From: Epiperipatus broadwayi
Lineage: Eukaryota > Onychophora > Udeonychophora > Euonychophora > Peripatidae
Reading direction: 5' to 3'
Assembly (NCBI GenBank): GCA_028023455.1
Contig: JAQFVV010012395.1
Span: 8,546,498 to 8,610,497 of the forward strand
Length of the DNA stretch: 64,000 nucleotides
A model generated the notes under the pieces. The model ran no database searches, had not been told where the DNA came from, and saw only the letters and a list, made by a program, of their open reading frames with translations. The translations under genes were made by a program, and so were the position numbers. Each line of letters begins with the position of its first letter. Within the stretch, counting starts at the first letter, position 1. Below, in pieces: positions 44,863 through 57,123 of this stretch.

Positions 44863-46930
44863 ATAATTATTGTTATTATTAATAATAATAATTTGAATAT
44901 AAAAAGGTTTAAAAAATAAAACTGAAAAAAAAAAGATGATAGAGGGACTTTTTAAGCAAGTATAAGAATTTTTGAAAAGTTGTCAGTTGGTTTTTGGAAT
45001 AGGATTATAAAGATGTATTTAGTAATGTAATAAAAAAAGGTAATTTATAATGTAAAAAAAGTTAATAGTTAAATATATAATAAAAATAAAGAAAGTCTAG
45101 AAGCAATTAAGAAAATATAACTAAAATATAATAATAAAATGATAGATTAAATAGTAGAGTTTAAAGATTAAAGTTTTAAAATTATAATAAAAGTGATTTA
45201 GAATAATTTAATATTAAAATCATATAAATAAGAAAATAAAATTAGATAAGAGTAGAAATAATAAAATGGAAAATGTTGTTTATAATGGTCAGGCTAAGAT
45301 GTATGTTTTTATTATGTATATAAATATAATAAACAAAGCAAAACTCCATACAGTGATCATGTGATAAATATAATGTATTGTATGATTATATATTTGAATA
45401 TTGTCACTCTGATGATGATTTTAGGATAGTCAAAACTGTAAGAATAAAGTTTTGGTGTAAAAATAGTATTGTTAAGTATATAAGAAGGTTGGAAATGGTA
45501 TGATATATAAATATAAAAATCAATACACAAAGAAAGAAGGAAAAAAAGGAAAATTGTATTCCACAAGAAGTAAAAAACAATTATACAACTTTATATATAT
45601 TGTCTTACATAATTTTCCATTCATTTTTTGATCAGTTATCGACTACATTTTTTGAAGTTTTGTAAATATTCATACAATTATTTAAGTTTAAGTATATGAA
45701 AGAATAATAAAGGAAAGAATTTACATTAGTGAAATTAAACCGAATTGAATAGAATGTTAATGAAAAAGAAAAAAAAAAGATAATAGATTTTTTAAATTAA
45801 ATGGTTTTTAGGGTAATTTTTAAAAAAAATATATAGACAGGTTTGAGATAATGAATGTTTTATATGTTTTTTTTTGGTGGGGGGGGGGTGTTTGGAATAT
45901 TTGACATTTATATTTATTGTTATATATTTTTATTTTACAGTTTCCTTGATAAAGACTATAATTTTATATAGTTGACATATTGGTGTATATTTATATATTT
46001 TTATAAAAATCATATAAAAACAAGTTTTAAAAAGAAGTTGGTGTATTGAATTATATATATATTTTATTATTTAAATTATGTTTAATGTAATATATTTCAT
46101 ATATTAGTCTTCTTCTTGGGTTTTTAATATAATTTAAAAGTTTAATATTTTTTATAGTATCTATTTTATGTCCATAAATTAAGTAATGAATATATAAAAC
46201 AGATAGAAACATCTTATCTATTAATTACCGTAGTTGTGTTGGCTCTTACCTCTAAGTATTTTTCTGTATGACTATAGTAAATCATATTGCAAATTGACAG
46301 ATAATTTTATATACTATTCCTTTTTTGTATTTTATATCACCTCTTAATTTATAATTACCTATTAATTTATGCAAACTTTTGTTATTCAACCATCCAATGT
46401 TTATATGTTTATCAATATAATTTTTATTTTTTTATCAAATGTATCTGCTCTATACGTTCATTACTTAACATATGGACATAAAATAGATACTATAAAAATA
46501 TTAAAGAGAAAACTAATATACAAAACATATTACATTAAACATAACTTACGTAATTATTTACAAAACTTCATAAATTTAATTAATAACAGATCAATTGGAA
46601 ATGAATGGACGATTAAGTAAAACAACATATATAAAGTTGTATAATACATGTATTAATTGTTTTATATATTGTCATATTATATATATTGTCATTTTTTAAA
46701 AGTTATATTGGATTTCTATATGAAAGTCTTATTCTATTTTACTAATGTTTTATTATTGTTATTGTTGATGTTTTACTTCTATCAAGGAACACTAGATGGT
46801 GCTGTATCTATAATAATTAGATAACATAATAATAGATTATTAATATTTGAAAAGGGCACTAAAACCATGTGCTGAAAAAGGCTTTTTATGTACGATTAAT
46901 ATACATTTATATTAGCTGTTTTTTATGATT
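44863..46930 (+). mobile_element. 3' tail of the + strand PLE with nested PLE debris
   Basis: Continues the sister copy: A/T-rich tail, hammerhead-like motif at 45413-45440, TTTTGGTGTAAAAATAG at 45452, and the terminal block TTTGAAAAGGGCACTAAAACC near 46848. Between about 45515 and 46690 it is interrupted relative to 38530-39885. The insert holds inverted PLE nuclease pieces and a TTGATAAAGACTATA block (45948) like that of the 27.1 kb palindrome. Confidence 0.6.
46050..46620. pseudogene. Two facing PLE endonuclease fragments
   Basis: On the - strand (46330 down to 46050) the frame gives YGHKIDTIKNIKLLNYIKN and RRRLIYEIYYIKH. On the + strand (46435-46620) it gives SALYVHYLTYGHKIDTIKIL, YKTYYIKHNLRNYLQN and SIGNEWTIK. 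The two are inverted copies of one nuclease region meeting near 46400. Confidence 0.6.
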
Positions 46931-49039
46931 TTTTTTTTTTTTGTTGGTTGTTGTTGTTTTAAAAGCCTTTTTAACTTGAAGTCCATAAAATTATAGTTCT
47001 ACTTCAATTTTATTTGAAGACATATTCTTACATTTTTATTGTAACAATAAACCAGAACAATATTTTTACTTTTTGATGGCATATATAGTAAAAAGAATTA
47101 GTTTTTTTTTTTGGTTTTATTTAAACCTTATATTTTAAAAATTCCTCTCTTGCCTATGAAAAAAAGGAAGAGGGTGGAGAGTTACTAAAATGCTTTGCTA
47201 ATCTATTGCTTAATCGGGCACTATATTTATTAACCAAAATTAATTGAGAGTTTATGCTGAATTCTATGAATCAAAATCCTAAGCTTGTCTGAATTTGTAG
47301 ACATGCAATATTTGAAGTGATCTTTTTTATTATTATTTTCTAAGAATTTATATTAATGTCATAATTAAATATTTTTAGTTCTTGAAAGTTTTATTATAAG
47401 AATTTATTTAATTGGTTTGAACTTGAAATTTTTCAAGCTGAATAGCAAAGTTTTATTTTATTTTGTCTTGCTTCGCTATTTTATTTGGATCACATTTATC
47501 CGGTCTCGTGGGAAGAAAACAGATGTTTTGAATATTCATTTTAATCTGGAAGTAATTTGAGTAGGTGATTTTTTTTTTTGTATTTACGAGAAGATTTTTT
47601 CATGGCAATTTGACTGATCCATAGCAAATGTTCTTTTAGAGAAAATAATAGAATTAATCACTCTTAAATAGAACTTTCGATAAAAAAAGATTATCTTTTA
47701 GTATAGTAGCGTCCTCTTTTATGTTTACGTAAAAACATATATATCTATTTCCTAAAATCAAAGATAATTGGTCAGATAAGTTATTTGTAAACTATGATAT
47801 AATTCTTCAATAAAAAAATAATTTTTACATATTGAATCAATTAATTTCTTATTTAGAAATAAAATAAAATTAAAGTGTTTCAAATTTTTACTTTTAATTA
47901 ATCAGTACTGAAGCGAAAATAATTGATTAATATTATCTGCGCAAGTTTATAATTTATTAATAAAATGCTTTTTATGGAAGTGAGATTTGTTATTGTTGTT
48001 TTTACAATCACTTTATTTTTTTTTCTGCTTAATCCTTTTTTTTATTTATGTATTTTTAAAATTTGTTTATATTAACTTTGGACATTTTATAGGCGCATTG
48101 TTTTTTAACATTCTGGAATTCTATCAAGTAGTTCCCGAATTCATATGCGACTTCTGTCATTTTAACTTACTATTATGTGATTTTATGTTATTTTTAAATT
48201 CTCTATTTTATATAATAGCCATATTGTTATATTGTGATTTATATTAACTGACTTCTATTTTAATTTATTTATATGCGTTAAATCGATTTATGGTAACTTA
48301 TTGTCTGTGTTTAAACCAGCTCTAAGTGTATTATGAATACTTAGTTATAATTTATATATTTTATTATCCCCCCCCCCTTTTCTGTTTAATAATACAGTTT
48401 TGAAAATGTCACACATTTATGTACTTATCATACACATAATTATATACCTATATATCCATTGTTGGATGTGTATTATCTGTAGGTACACAGTGAATATATT
48501 CTATTGTGAAGATCTGATTGAAGTATGTATGTATGTTAACTACATTTGATTACTATTTGGTTAAATTATTCCAGCTGTTTGGTATTGAGAGCTGCATCAT
48601 AAATTTCAGTGTATCTTTTATAGCATTAAGATGAAGGTTTATAGGCATTTCTATATATACCAAATTTTGCTGAATTATTTTGGTGTCTAAAATATACATA
48701 AATTAAGTAAATATATACATTTGGATTTTTTTTTTCTTTTATCCACTGTAAAAAAAGACAATATTATATTTTTTTCAAAAAGTGGAAACTATAGTTGTTT
48801 ATTACTTTGTAGCCTTTTAAAATATTTTTTTTTTTGGGATATTTTAATATTCAATTTTTCTTATCATAAATTCACTGCTGAATGAAAGCTTCCCAAGCAT
48901 AATGACATAATTAGTTCAAATCAAAGTACTCATTTGTCATTACTTTACCTATTAGCAAAAGAAGCGCTGATTTAGATTAACTTAATATTTAACATAAAAT
49001 TGATTTGTTACAAATATTGTAGATGCAACTGAACTGTTG
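46931..49039. other. Intron sequence, no gene
   Basis: AT-rich. A 10-C tract lies at 48368. The Phe/Leu-rich frame at 47987-48247 could be mistaken for a membrane protein but is composition-driven. No exon found. Confidence 0.5.
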
Positions 49040-49094
49040 AATAATAATAATAATAATGATGATGATGATGATGATGATGATGATAATGATGATA
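49040..49094 (+). repeat. (AAT)n-(GAT)n trinucleotide microsatellite
   Basis: About 18 bp of AAT followed by about 36 bp of GAT repeats. Confidence 0.95.
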
Positions 49095-50147
49095 TTTTAA
49101 TGCATATGAAGTTATAAATTTTTCTTAAGTTTTTGTATAATCTTATCTTTAGCAATTGCTTTATAATTTTGATTTCTACTTACTTTACTCTCATTGTATA
49201 ATAATTATATATACTAGATAAGTTATCGTATAATAACTGGTTCTTTTTTTTATATCCTTAGAATATTATTTTTGTAGTAATTTTTCTCTTTATTATTTGT
49301 TCACATGGTGATGTCTAGTCCAATTCTATTTTTTTTTTTCTGTGTAATCACACCATTATTCTTTAGCCTCTTTCTAATAAACTATTATCGTTTTCTTTTA
49401 GTGTGATTTTTAGCTTTTTTTCAATTTTTGAGTCATTTGAGTTACTCCCCCATAATATTGCTTATTAATTATGAGTTATAATCAAATATAACAAAAATAC
49501 ATGATAATTTTACAGAGAAGTTGGACAAAAAATAATTAATTTTATACTTCACCCCTGCCTCTTGCAAAAATATGAAGTGGAGACAAGACCCCTTTCAAGA
49601 ATTGTTATCTCACTTGTGCTTGATTATTCCCCACTCCCAAGGCAAAGATAAAACTTTTACAAATTTTCAGAAGTATTCAACTTTAAATTTGTAGAAGTGA
49701 AATAAGGTAATCATTGTCTGTCAATACTAGATAGGTATAAAGTTGGCTATGGGGCAGTTACTTAAACATATTGAAACAATCTACTGAGAGCTTACTACAC
49801 CTCTTTAGTATATCTTTGCAATAAACTTCATAACATTTCAGGTGTTTTCACCTTGAAAATATAAAAAATATATTTTTAAAATGTCTGTTATTATTAATTC
49901 ATTTTGCATGCATAATTCAGTGAAGATGTGTGGTTAATAAAATAATTCAATATCATTATATTAGACAAAATAAATAATATACGAATGGCTCTTATGATCT
50001 TGCAATTATATATTCAAAAAATTATAGAGCAATCTTACCAATTTTATGTGAAATATTTCTATTTTCAAAAATCTATCTTTCATTTTCATACAACTAAAAT
50101 ACATGTTATATATAGAGCTCACAAAACAAGCTGTTAACAAACTTCGA

Positions 50148-50210
50148 GAATATCCTCAACCCCAGACCGGTTTCTGCTTCTGGCATCATCAATAAGGTGC
50201 CAGGATATTA
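50148..50210 (-). ncRNA. Hammerhead ribozyme motif, copy a (one core change)
   Basis: TTGATGA replaces CTGATGA (C3 changed), stem II TGC/GCA with loop CAGAA, then GAAA with palindromic stem III ACCGGT and the cleavage C at 50165. The outer stem I ATATCC/GGATAT is kept. The C3 change probably cripples it. Confidence 0.65.
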
Positions 50211-50524
50211 ATTACATTAAAAATACTAGAACAAGCCTAGCACTTTATCTAACATATAACTATTGAGAAGAAAATCTGAAATTTTCAGACATCGACGTAT
50301 CTAAAAATTCAGCTATCTAACTCAAATAGCCACATGGGACTGAACTAAGTTCAGATACACCATGTAGTAATAACTTTAGCAATATAAAATCACCAAAGCC
50401 TTAATAGCAAAAAATAAAATGATAAAAAAATCAAGTCAGATGTCACATGACTTAATTTTAATAAAGCTCGTATTTACAAATGCTATATATATAACTCACA
50501 AAACAAGCTCTTAACAAGCTTTGA

Positions 50525-50587
50525 GAATATACTCAACCCCAGACCGGTTTCTGCTTCTGGCATCATCAGTGAGGTTCCAGGATATTC
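50525..50587 (-). ncRNA. Hammerhead ribozyme motif, copy b (intact core)
   Basis: Read on the - strand: stem I 5' strand GAATATCCT, internal loop, inner CCTCA; core CTGATGA (50563-50569); stem II TGC/GCA closed by CAGAA; GAAA; palindromic stem III ACCGGT; cleavage C at 50542; then TGGGG pairing with CCTCA, internal loop, and AGTATATTC pairing with GAATATCCT (one mismatch). A loopless palindromic stem III suggests it works as a dimer on tandem transcripts. The first pair of stem II is U-A rather than the usual G-C, a caveat for activity. Confidence 0.75.
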
Positions 50588-50610
50588 ATTAGATGAAAAA
50601 TACTAGGACA

Positions 50611-50643
50611 AGCAGAAACCAGTCTGGGGTTGAGGATATTCTC
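50611..50643 (+). ncRNA. Hammerhead motif, copy c (3' half only)
   Basis: AGCAGAAACCAGTCTGGGG followed by TTGAGGATATTC: the GAAA strand, stem III (with one change, ACCAGT) and stem I 3' strand are present. The CTGATGA strand is lost at the junction of the two inverted halves. Confidence 0.6.
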
Positions 50644-50955
50644 AAAGCTTGTTAAGAGCTTGTTTTGTGTGCTCTACATATAACATTTGTAAATATGAGC
50701 TTTATTAAAATTAAGTCATGTGACATCTGACTTGATTTTTTTATCATTTTATTTTTTTGCTATTAAGGCTTTGGTGATTTTATATTGCTAAAGCTATTAC
50801 CATATGTTGTATTTGAACATAGTTCACCCCATATGACTATTTGAGTTAGATAGCTGGATTTTTAGATATGTGGATGTCTGAAAATTTCAGATTTTCTTCT
50901 CAATAGTTATATTTTAGATAAAGTGCTGGGCTTGTTCTAGTATTTTTAATCTAAT

Positions 50956-51017
50956 GAATATCCTGGCACTTCACTGATGATGCCAGAAGCAGAACCGGTC
51001 TGGGGTTGATGATATTC
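50956..51017 (+). ncRNA. Hammerhead motif, copy d (one base missing)
   Basis: CTGATGA intact and stem II TGC/GCA with CAGAA present, but GAACCGGTC has lost one A of the GAAACCGGTC core. Stem I GAATATC/GATATTC is kept. Likely inactive. Confidence 0.65.
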
Positions 51018-51125
51018 TCAAAGCTTGTTAAGAACTTGTTTTGCGAGCTCTATATATAACATTTGTAAATATGAGCTTTATTAAAATTAAATCATGTGAC
51101 ATCTGACTTGATTTTTTATCATTTT

Positions 51126-53844
51126 AACTAAATTAAAATAATTATATCCCTATAATATTAATTTAAAATCAGTATAATAAAATACAACCATTAGTTATAA
51201 AAAAAAAAATCAAAGATCTGTCTTCAAATGAAATAATATAGGGTAGAAATTATTTTTATAATGGCTTAAAATAAGTAAAGTAAGAATTATTTTTTTTTAA
51301 TGAAAATAAGCAAATTTGAAAATATAATCACAGATATCTGTTTATAAAAACTTGATTTTGTAAAAAATATTTACAAGATATTTTCTTTGATGATTAATTA
51401 ATTTAATAATAAAAAATCAAAAAAAATACTGTATCCAATAATATAAATCATTCTGCTAAAATGTATGATATTATTAATAGGATGAAACTTGTTCCACTTA
51501 TTAAGGAAGATGAATAATTAATATTCCATGAAGACTAATTGTTTCATATGATATCTTTAAAATTTATTTAGACATTAACTTTTAAGACCATAAGGTTAGT
51601 AGAAGTACATTTGAAGCTGTTATGTGAACCCTTAACATACAAATTTATTCTTTCTGACTAAAAGTTATTAAAATATTTAAAATGACATACTTCTCAATCT
51701 GATAACAAAAAACCAGAAGTTATTGAAGATTGTTTTTTAAATGGCTGATAAAGTGCCTGGATTTTAATTATGCATTAATTTAGCTTTTTTATTTTTTTTT
51801 ATCTGTTTGTATGTGAAATCTTACAATTCAATTTTCATTTACTTATCCAATTTCTGATCTAAATAAAACTTTGTATACTTATGTATTCTAAATGTCAAAG
51901 TATTTTTTTTTTTTTAGATTATGCAAACAACTGTAAAGAAAAAAATAGTAAAAAAATGTAAATTTTATCTAGGGTTCAGTATTTTTTATTATACTACTAT
52001 CTAATGGTATTAAACTGTATCTAAACTTTCTTAATTCCTAATTTATAGAAGTATATAAAACCAAAACTAGAAAACAAAACATATGACTTTTTTCAAAAAA
52101 AAAAAAAAAACACATAAATATAATAAAAAGTAATAAATACATTTTCTTCAGCTTTCACAAATAAAAGCATAAAACTATTATGTTTAAAAATTCACAAGTC
52201 AAATTCCCAAAAGAATTATTTAAATAAAATTATAAGTAATACTCACTTTGACTGGATGACAGTAATGCATGATTCTTTGGAAATCTGATTTTATAAATTC
52301 CTAAACATGATTTACACATTCTTTCATTTGTGAAAGATGAAGAAAATGTATTTTTACTTTTAAACATTGTTTACTATTTAGTGCATTTATATAAATAAAA
52401 AATCCTTTTTAATTTTTTTTATTATTTTTTATTTTAAAATTATTTACTAAAACAATGATATATATCTATATACACATTTTGTTACACATGTTTATAAATA
52501 GTAAGATTACTAGTTATAAAACTGCTTGGTAAAATAAAAAGGGATAGCCTAAAAATAGAATGGGAAGAATTTAGAATTGCATAAGAAGCATTACATAAAG
52601 AAGTGTATAAAAATGACAAATCTAGATAGTGATCTAGGATCAAAGCATGGATTGTAAAAGTGGAAGATAATATCATTAAAAATGATTAATATTGTAATTA
52701 TTTTGTTAATGCAGAAATCATTGTAGAATAGTGGTTAATGAATTTATCTTCATACTTTCTAACTGTGATTTAAACATGGAATTTAAACTTGGATTTTTTT
52801 AAAGCAAATCCAAAATATTATTTGGGTATAGCTGATAAATAACATGCCCAACTATTCATCCAATTGTGTTCAATATAGAAAAATCTTGCTATTAATATCT
52901 AGAAAGTAAAATAAGAAAAGAAAATACAAAAATTCTCACTTCTGGTTGTTGTCTTTGAGAATTCTTTTTTTCTCTACTAATCTTTTGTAGAGGGTTTGAA
53001 AAATCTCATTTCCTGTGATGTGTATCTGTTATAATAAATTTGTCATTTCATGGATTTTGAAAACAATTGCAGAAATTATTGAAACATTAAAAAAAAATCA
53101 AAAATGCTTTAACATATGTTGATATAGCAATTTTTATGTAATATTTATGTTTAAAATGCTACTAGAAAAATATACTATATAATAAAACTGAATATTCTCT
53201 TAGTTTACTGCTATTCTATATTTCTATCTGTATGTCCATATTTTTAAAATTTGTTCCAGCTTAAATTTTTCTTTTTAGTTTTAACAAAATAATATGTAAA
53301 AAAAAATAAATAAATAATGTTTTTATATAAACAGTACTAAATGATTAAAAAGTAGAAATAATTGCAGCTAGGTTAATTTGCTATTCTTGGAAAATATTAG
53401 AGATCTTGAAAATCTAGACTTATTAAAACTTTTGGAAATTGGAGGAATATTGTTGTTTTATAAAAGCATGTAAGATCGTTTTGATTTTTATGATTTATTT
53501 ACGCCTTAAATGCCTTTTTCAAATAAATCATAAAAAAATTTAAAAAATCCTCTAATGTTTATATTACATAAAAATATTCCTGCAATTTCCAATTATTTTA
53601 TAACAAGTCTAGATTCTTAACATCTGATATTTTTCTAAATGACAAATTAACCAAGATTCAGTTTTTTTCTACTTTTTAGTCAGATTACTTTATTTTTGAT
53701 TTTTTTTTTTTTGTTAGTATTGTTTACATAAAAACTAATTTTAAAAAAATTACATATTATTTTAAAAAAATGTTCTATAATAGATTAATCTTAAAGTGAT
53801 ACATTAATAAATAAAAAAATAGCCAAATAGTTTTCCAATTTGAA
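51126..53844. other. Intron sequence, no gene
   Basis: AT-rich with A- and T-tracts. Frames on both strands (for example 52482-52676, -) are short and lack domains. Confidence 0.5.
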
Positions 53845-53941
53845 AATTAACGAATTTCAGCACCAGAAGTGACAGATCTGTGCAGCAAATCTATAGATCT
53901 TAAGCTCCAGAGTCTACTATTTTAACACTACACCAATCATG
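53845..53941 (-). repeat. tRNA-derived SINE-like fragment
   Basis: On the - strand, TGGTGTAGTGTTAAAATAG resembles a tRNA D-arm A box (TGGTGTAGTGGTTA), then AGACTCTGGAGCT resembles an anticodon arm, and GGTGCTGAAATTC resembles a B box. The A-to-B distance of about 60 nt is longer than in most tRNAs. It is not foldable into a good tRNA, so it is a relic. Confidence 0.4.
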
Positions 53942-56900
53942 CAAAGTATTATTCATTTTTAAATTAAGATGCAAAAACAGGAATGTGATATTATTACAAA
54001 TAAACAAATAAAATGCACTTCAGAAGAAAGTGTCCTATTAGGAATGAAGTAAATATTTTATGCATTATATAATTATTTTTATTTATTTAAAAATAAAATA
54101 TTTTCTGATTACAAGAAATATTATAAATGAGTTATTTCAGGTTTAAAGCATATAACTTTATATCCATTTTTATTTTGTTTCGTTCCTATGTGTTAATATC
54201 TAAAACATTGGATAATGGTAAATATTACTTAGTAAAGTGTTTAACATGCACATATATAATAATTATTATAATTTCACAGATTTTAATAGATGTAAATATT
54301 GAAATTATAATAGGATTTTCTGTGTAATTATCTAGAAATGTTTTAACTATGATGAAACCAGGAAAACAATTAATTAAAAACTGACACTGCATGTTCAAAT
54401 TACATCATGTAGTAATCATATTTTTTACCAGACCTACTTAAAACCAAAAATGGGATCTATTTTTACAAATTATACACATAGTTACAATGCAATTGAATTT
54501 TAAAAATTTGCATTTTAAGGTATCAATACAAATGATGTAATAAAATAACGTAGTTTTAAAAAATGCAGTAAGGTAGTAATTTAAAAAAGAAGGCATGTTT
54601 ATATATCCATTAAACTTGAATCTAGTTGAATAGAATGAGCTTTCTTGAAAAATGGCATTTTTAAAAAAAAAATCAATTCATTGTGTCTTATGAATGACCA
54701 CCATCATTAATAAAAAGTTTTATTCAATATTTCTCACCTACAATAAGGCAATGCTTTCATTTGATAGCAACTAGTAAATTGAGTGTTAAAAAAAAAATAG
54801 ATGACTAACATATAGGTTGTGGTATTTTTTATATAAACAGTGTCACATAAAATTTACAAATTATCTTTTTTTATTTGATATTTTCTTTAAATAGTGAATC
54901 TATTGATACAAGTGGGCTAGTGTATACTATAATGATTATCCCATGTATGTTTAAATTATTTTTAACTTATTTCAATTTATACAGGTATCATCTGACATTA
55001 AATATCAGGAAACAGACCAGTACATATATATCTAACAACATTTTGAAATAAAATACTAGTTTAGAATCATGCTTTGCAATTACCAGAAAATGGTCATTAT
55101 AAAATTTGCATAAATTTTACATAAACCACAGCTGAACTTCAGTTAAAAGTAGGCTATGATTATGGAGAGTCAAGGTCTCTGAAAATGCTAAGCCATATAA
55201 CTTATTAATAAGATTGAGATAAGCTTCACTTTTTTGCATAAAGCACAATCTAAATTACTAACAACATTTTCTGTAATAGGATGATAATTACACTACACAG
55301 ACTTATTTACAATATCTGGCTAGATCATGTAGAGCATAAGTTACTTCTGATAAAATAGACATGGTATAAATATGCAGACAAGACAATATTACAAATAACT
55401 TTTACTCTAAATAAATCATTTCCTCACTCATAAATTATTGTTTAGTGCATGAGGAAAAACAAGAATTATTTATAAAATATACAATGTTTACTTTGATTAA
55501 TTTTAAACATTAATTTTCCAATACACTTTATAATACTAATACAGTTTTATGATTGAGTACTTTTGCCAGAGTAAACCCTTGGCATTTAATTACACTCTGA
55601 ACAAAATCATATTGTTTGGCAAATACATTAGCTTTATTTAACTCATAAGTTTCCTAATATTGTCACATGCATCTATTTAATATGGAATAATTGTAATTGC
55701 TACACTCTTCTTGAAACAATTACCCTAGGGAGTGGCCATTTCAGTTTTGAATTCCAATTTAATAAAACTACAACTTTACTACAGAGATGGCTTCTTTGAG
55801 CCCATTTCCTAATTTAATAGAACAAAATCTCAAAAGGATCTACCATATAGATATAGAATATTTTAACTATTTGATATAGGCCAAATAGCCACATGTCTTG
55901 GTATAATCTCTACATATATAAAATCTAATTACATAGCAATCAAAAGGAGAGTGAAATTTAATATAAATAAAATCAATCAGAATACAAATAAATCTTTAAT
56001 TAATGATTATATTATTCTTATTATTTAACACTTGGAGGCTTTACTTTACATATTTTACTACTGTGGGCACTTCATTTAAAAAGTATATTACTCCTTTGAT
56101 AATTTCTAATGAATAATTTTTTACATTAAAAAGCTTTTTTTTTTTTTTTACAAAAAAACATGCATATTAAAGAAAAAGAAAGCAAATTTTAATTTTAAAA
56201 CACAGCTAGAATATTTATAAAAGCTTAACTGCAAATGCACTTTTTTTTGTAAAACATTTGCTTCAATTAATTAAACATTAACATAATGTTCGTTAAAATT
56301 AAATATACTAAAATAACCTTAAAATGGTTAATACATTAAGATAAAGTATAAGTACATTTTTAAAATTAGAAAGAAAAGTTCAATAGCCATAGTTTGATTT
56401 TTTATTATTTGTAAATTGTCATAATCTCCTCTAACAGTCTTATGTCTTGAAAGTTTGAGGTAAGCATTGTTTCTTCATTTTAATTAGAGATTTAATTGAA
56501 AATAGTATATCAAGTTCCAGGGATCCAGAGTAGATTTTTCAGTTGGCCGTATTATTCCACTTTCCTACTCATTTATCATAACGGTTTTTTTTGCAGATTG
56601 ATTAAAAAAATCCTATATAGGTTTGATTTTCAGCTTTTGAAAATCACTGATTTTGTTTTTCATAGGCTTTGATAATTATGTTAACACTTTTAGTAATATC
56701 TTATTTTTGAAACCTTTTTTTTTATAACCAGATTTTATTTTAATTACAAGAATTTCAAAAACACTATAATTATTAAATTGCCTGAATTTTTTCATTTTAA
56801 AATACAGTATATCTAAGCAGGCTAATTTTTTATTTATTTAAAATCTATTTTTTAACTGAGTTGTTTTGCAATATACTCTTTGATAAAAGAAAGTTTTTAT

Positions 56901-57078
56901 CTAATTTATCAGTTTCTCTTAAATTTAAAATATTTTCAACAAAACCCTCTTATATTAGATTATTTAATATTATTTTACAATATATTTAATAATTTTATCA
57001 TTTGGATATACATATTATTATTACATTTAGCAATTTTTATAACTCTGAATGCACTCACAATCACATGGCAGAGTACAA

Positions 57079-57080
<2 letters not shown>
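53942..57080. other. Intron sequence, no gene
   Basis: AT-rich and unstructured to the eye. The frame at 56880-57182 depends on the TA repeat that follows. Nothing supportable. Confidence 0.5.

Positions 57081-57118
<38 letters not shown>
57081..57118. repeat. (TA)n microsatellite
   Basis: About 38 bp of uninterrupted TA. It generates spurious Tyr-Ile frames on both strands. Confidence 0.95.

Positions 57119-57123
<5 letters not shown>

Larger units (their letters stand above)
50103..51125. mobile_element. Inverted pair of tandem hammerhead-ribozyme repeats (retrozyme-like)
   Basis: The left half (50103-50600) reads on the - strand and the right half (50611-51125) on the + strand. Each half holds a ribozyme, one monomer body, another ribozyme, and part of the next monomer. 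Spacing between predicted cleavage sites is 377 nt on the left (50542 to 50165) and 376 nt on the right (50624 to 51000). Shared body blocks include TTGTAAATATGAGCTTTATT, AAGTCATGTGACATCTGACT, GGCTTTGGTGATTTTATATT and CTGAAAATTTCAGATTTTC. No protein is encoded. Tandem monomers of a few hundred nt with a type I hammerhead per unit match the known pattern of animal retrozymes, schistosome Sm-alpha and newt satellite 2. Such elements are thought to move as RNA circles with another element's RT. Confidence 0.8.

Noticed and set aside
47987-48247. Possible small membrane protein
   Set aside because: Phe/Leu/Ile richness follows from T-rich DNA; no conserved neighbour or splice signal.
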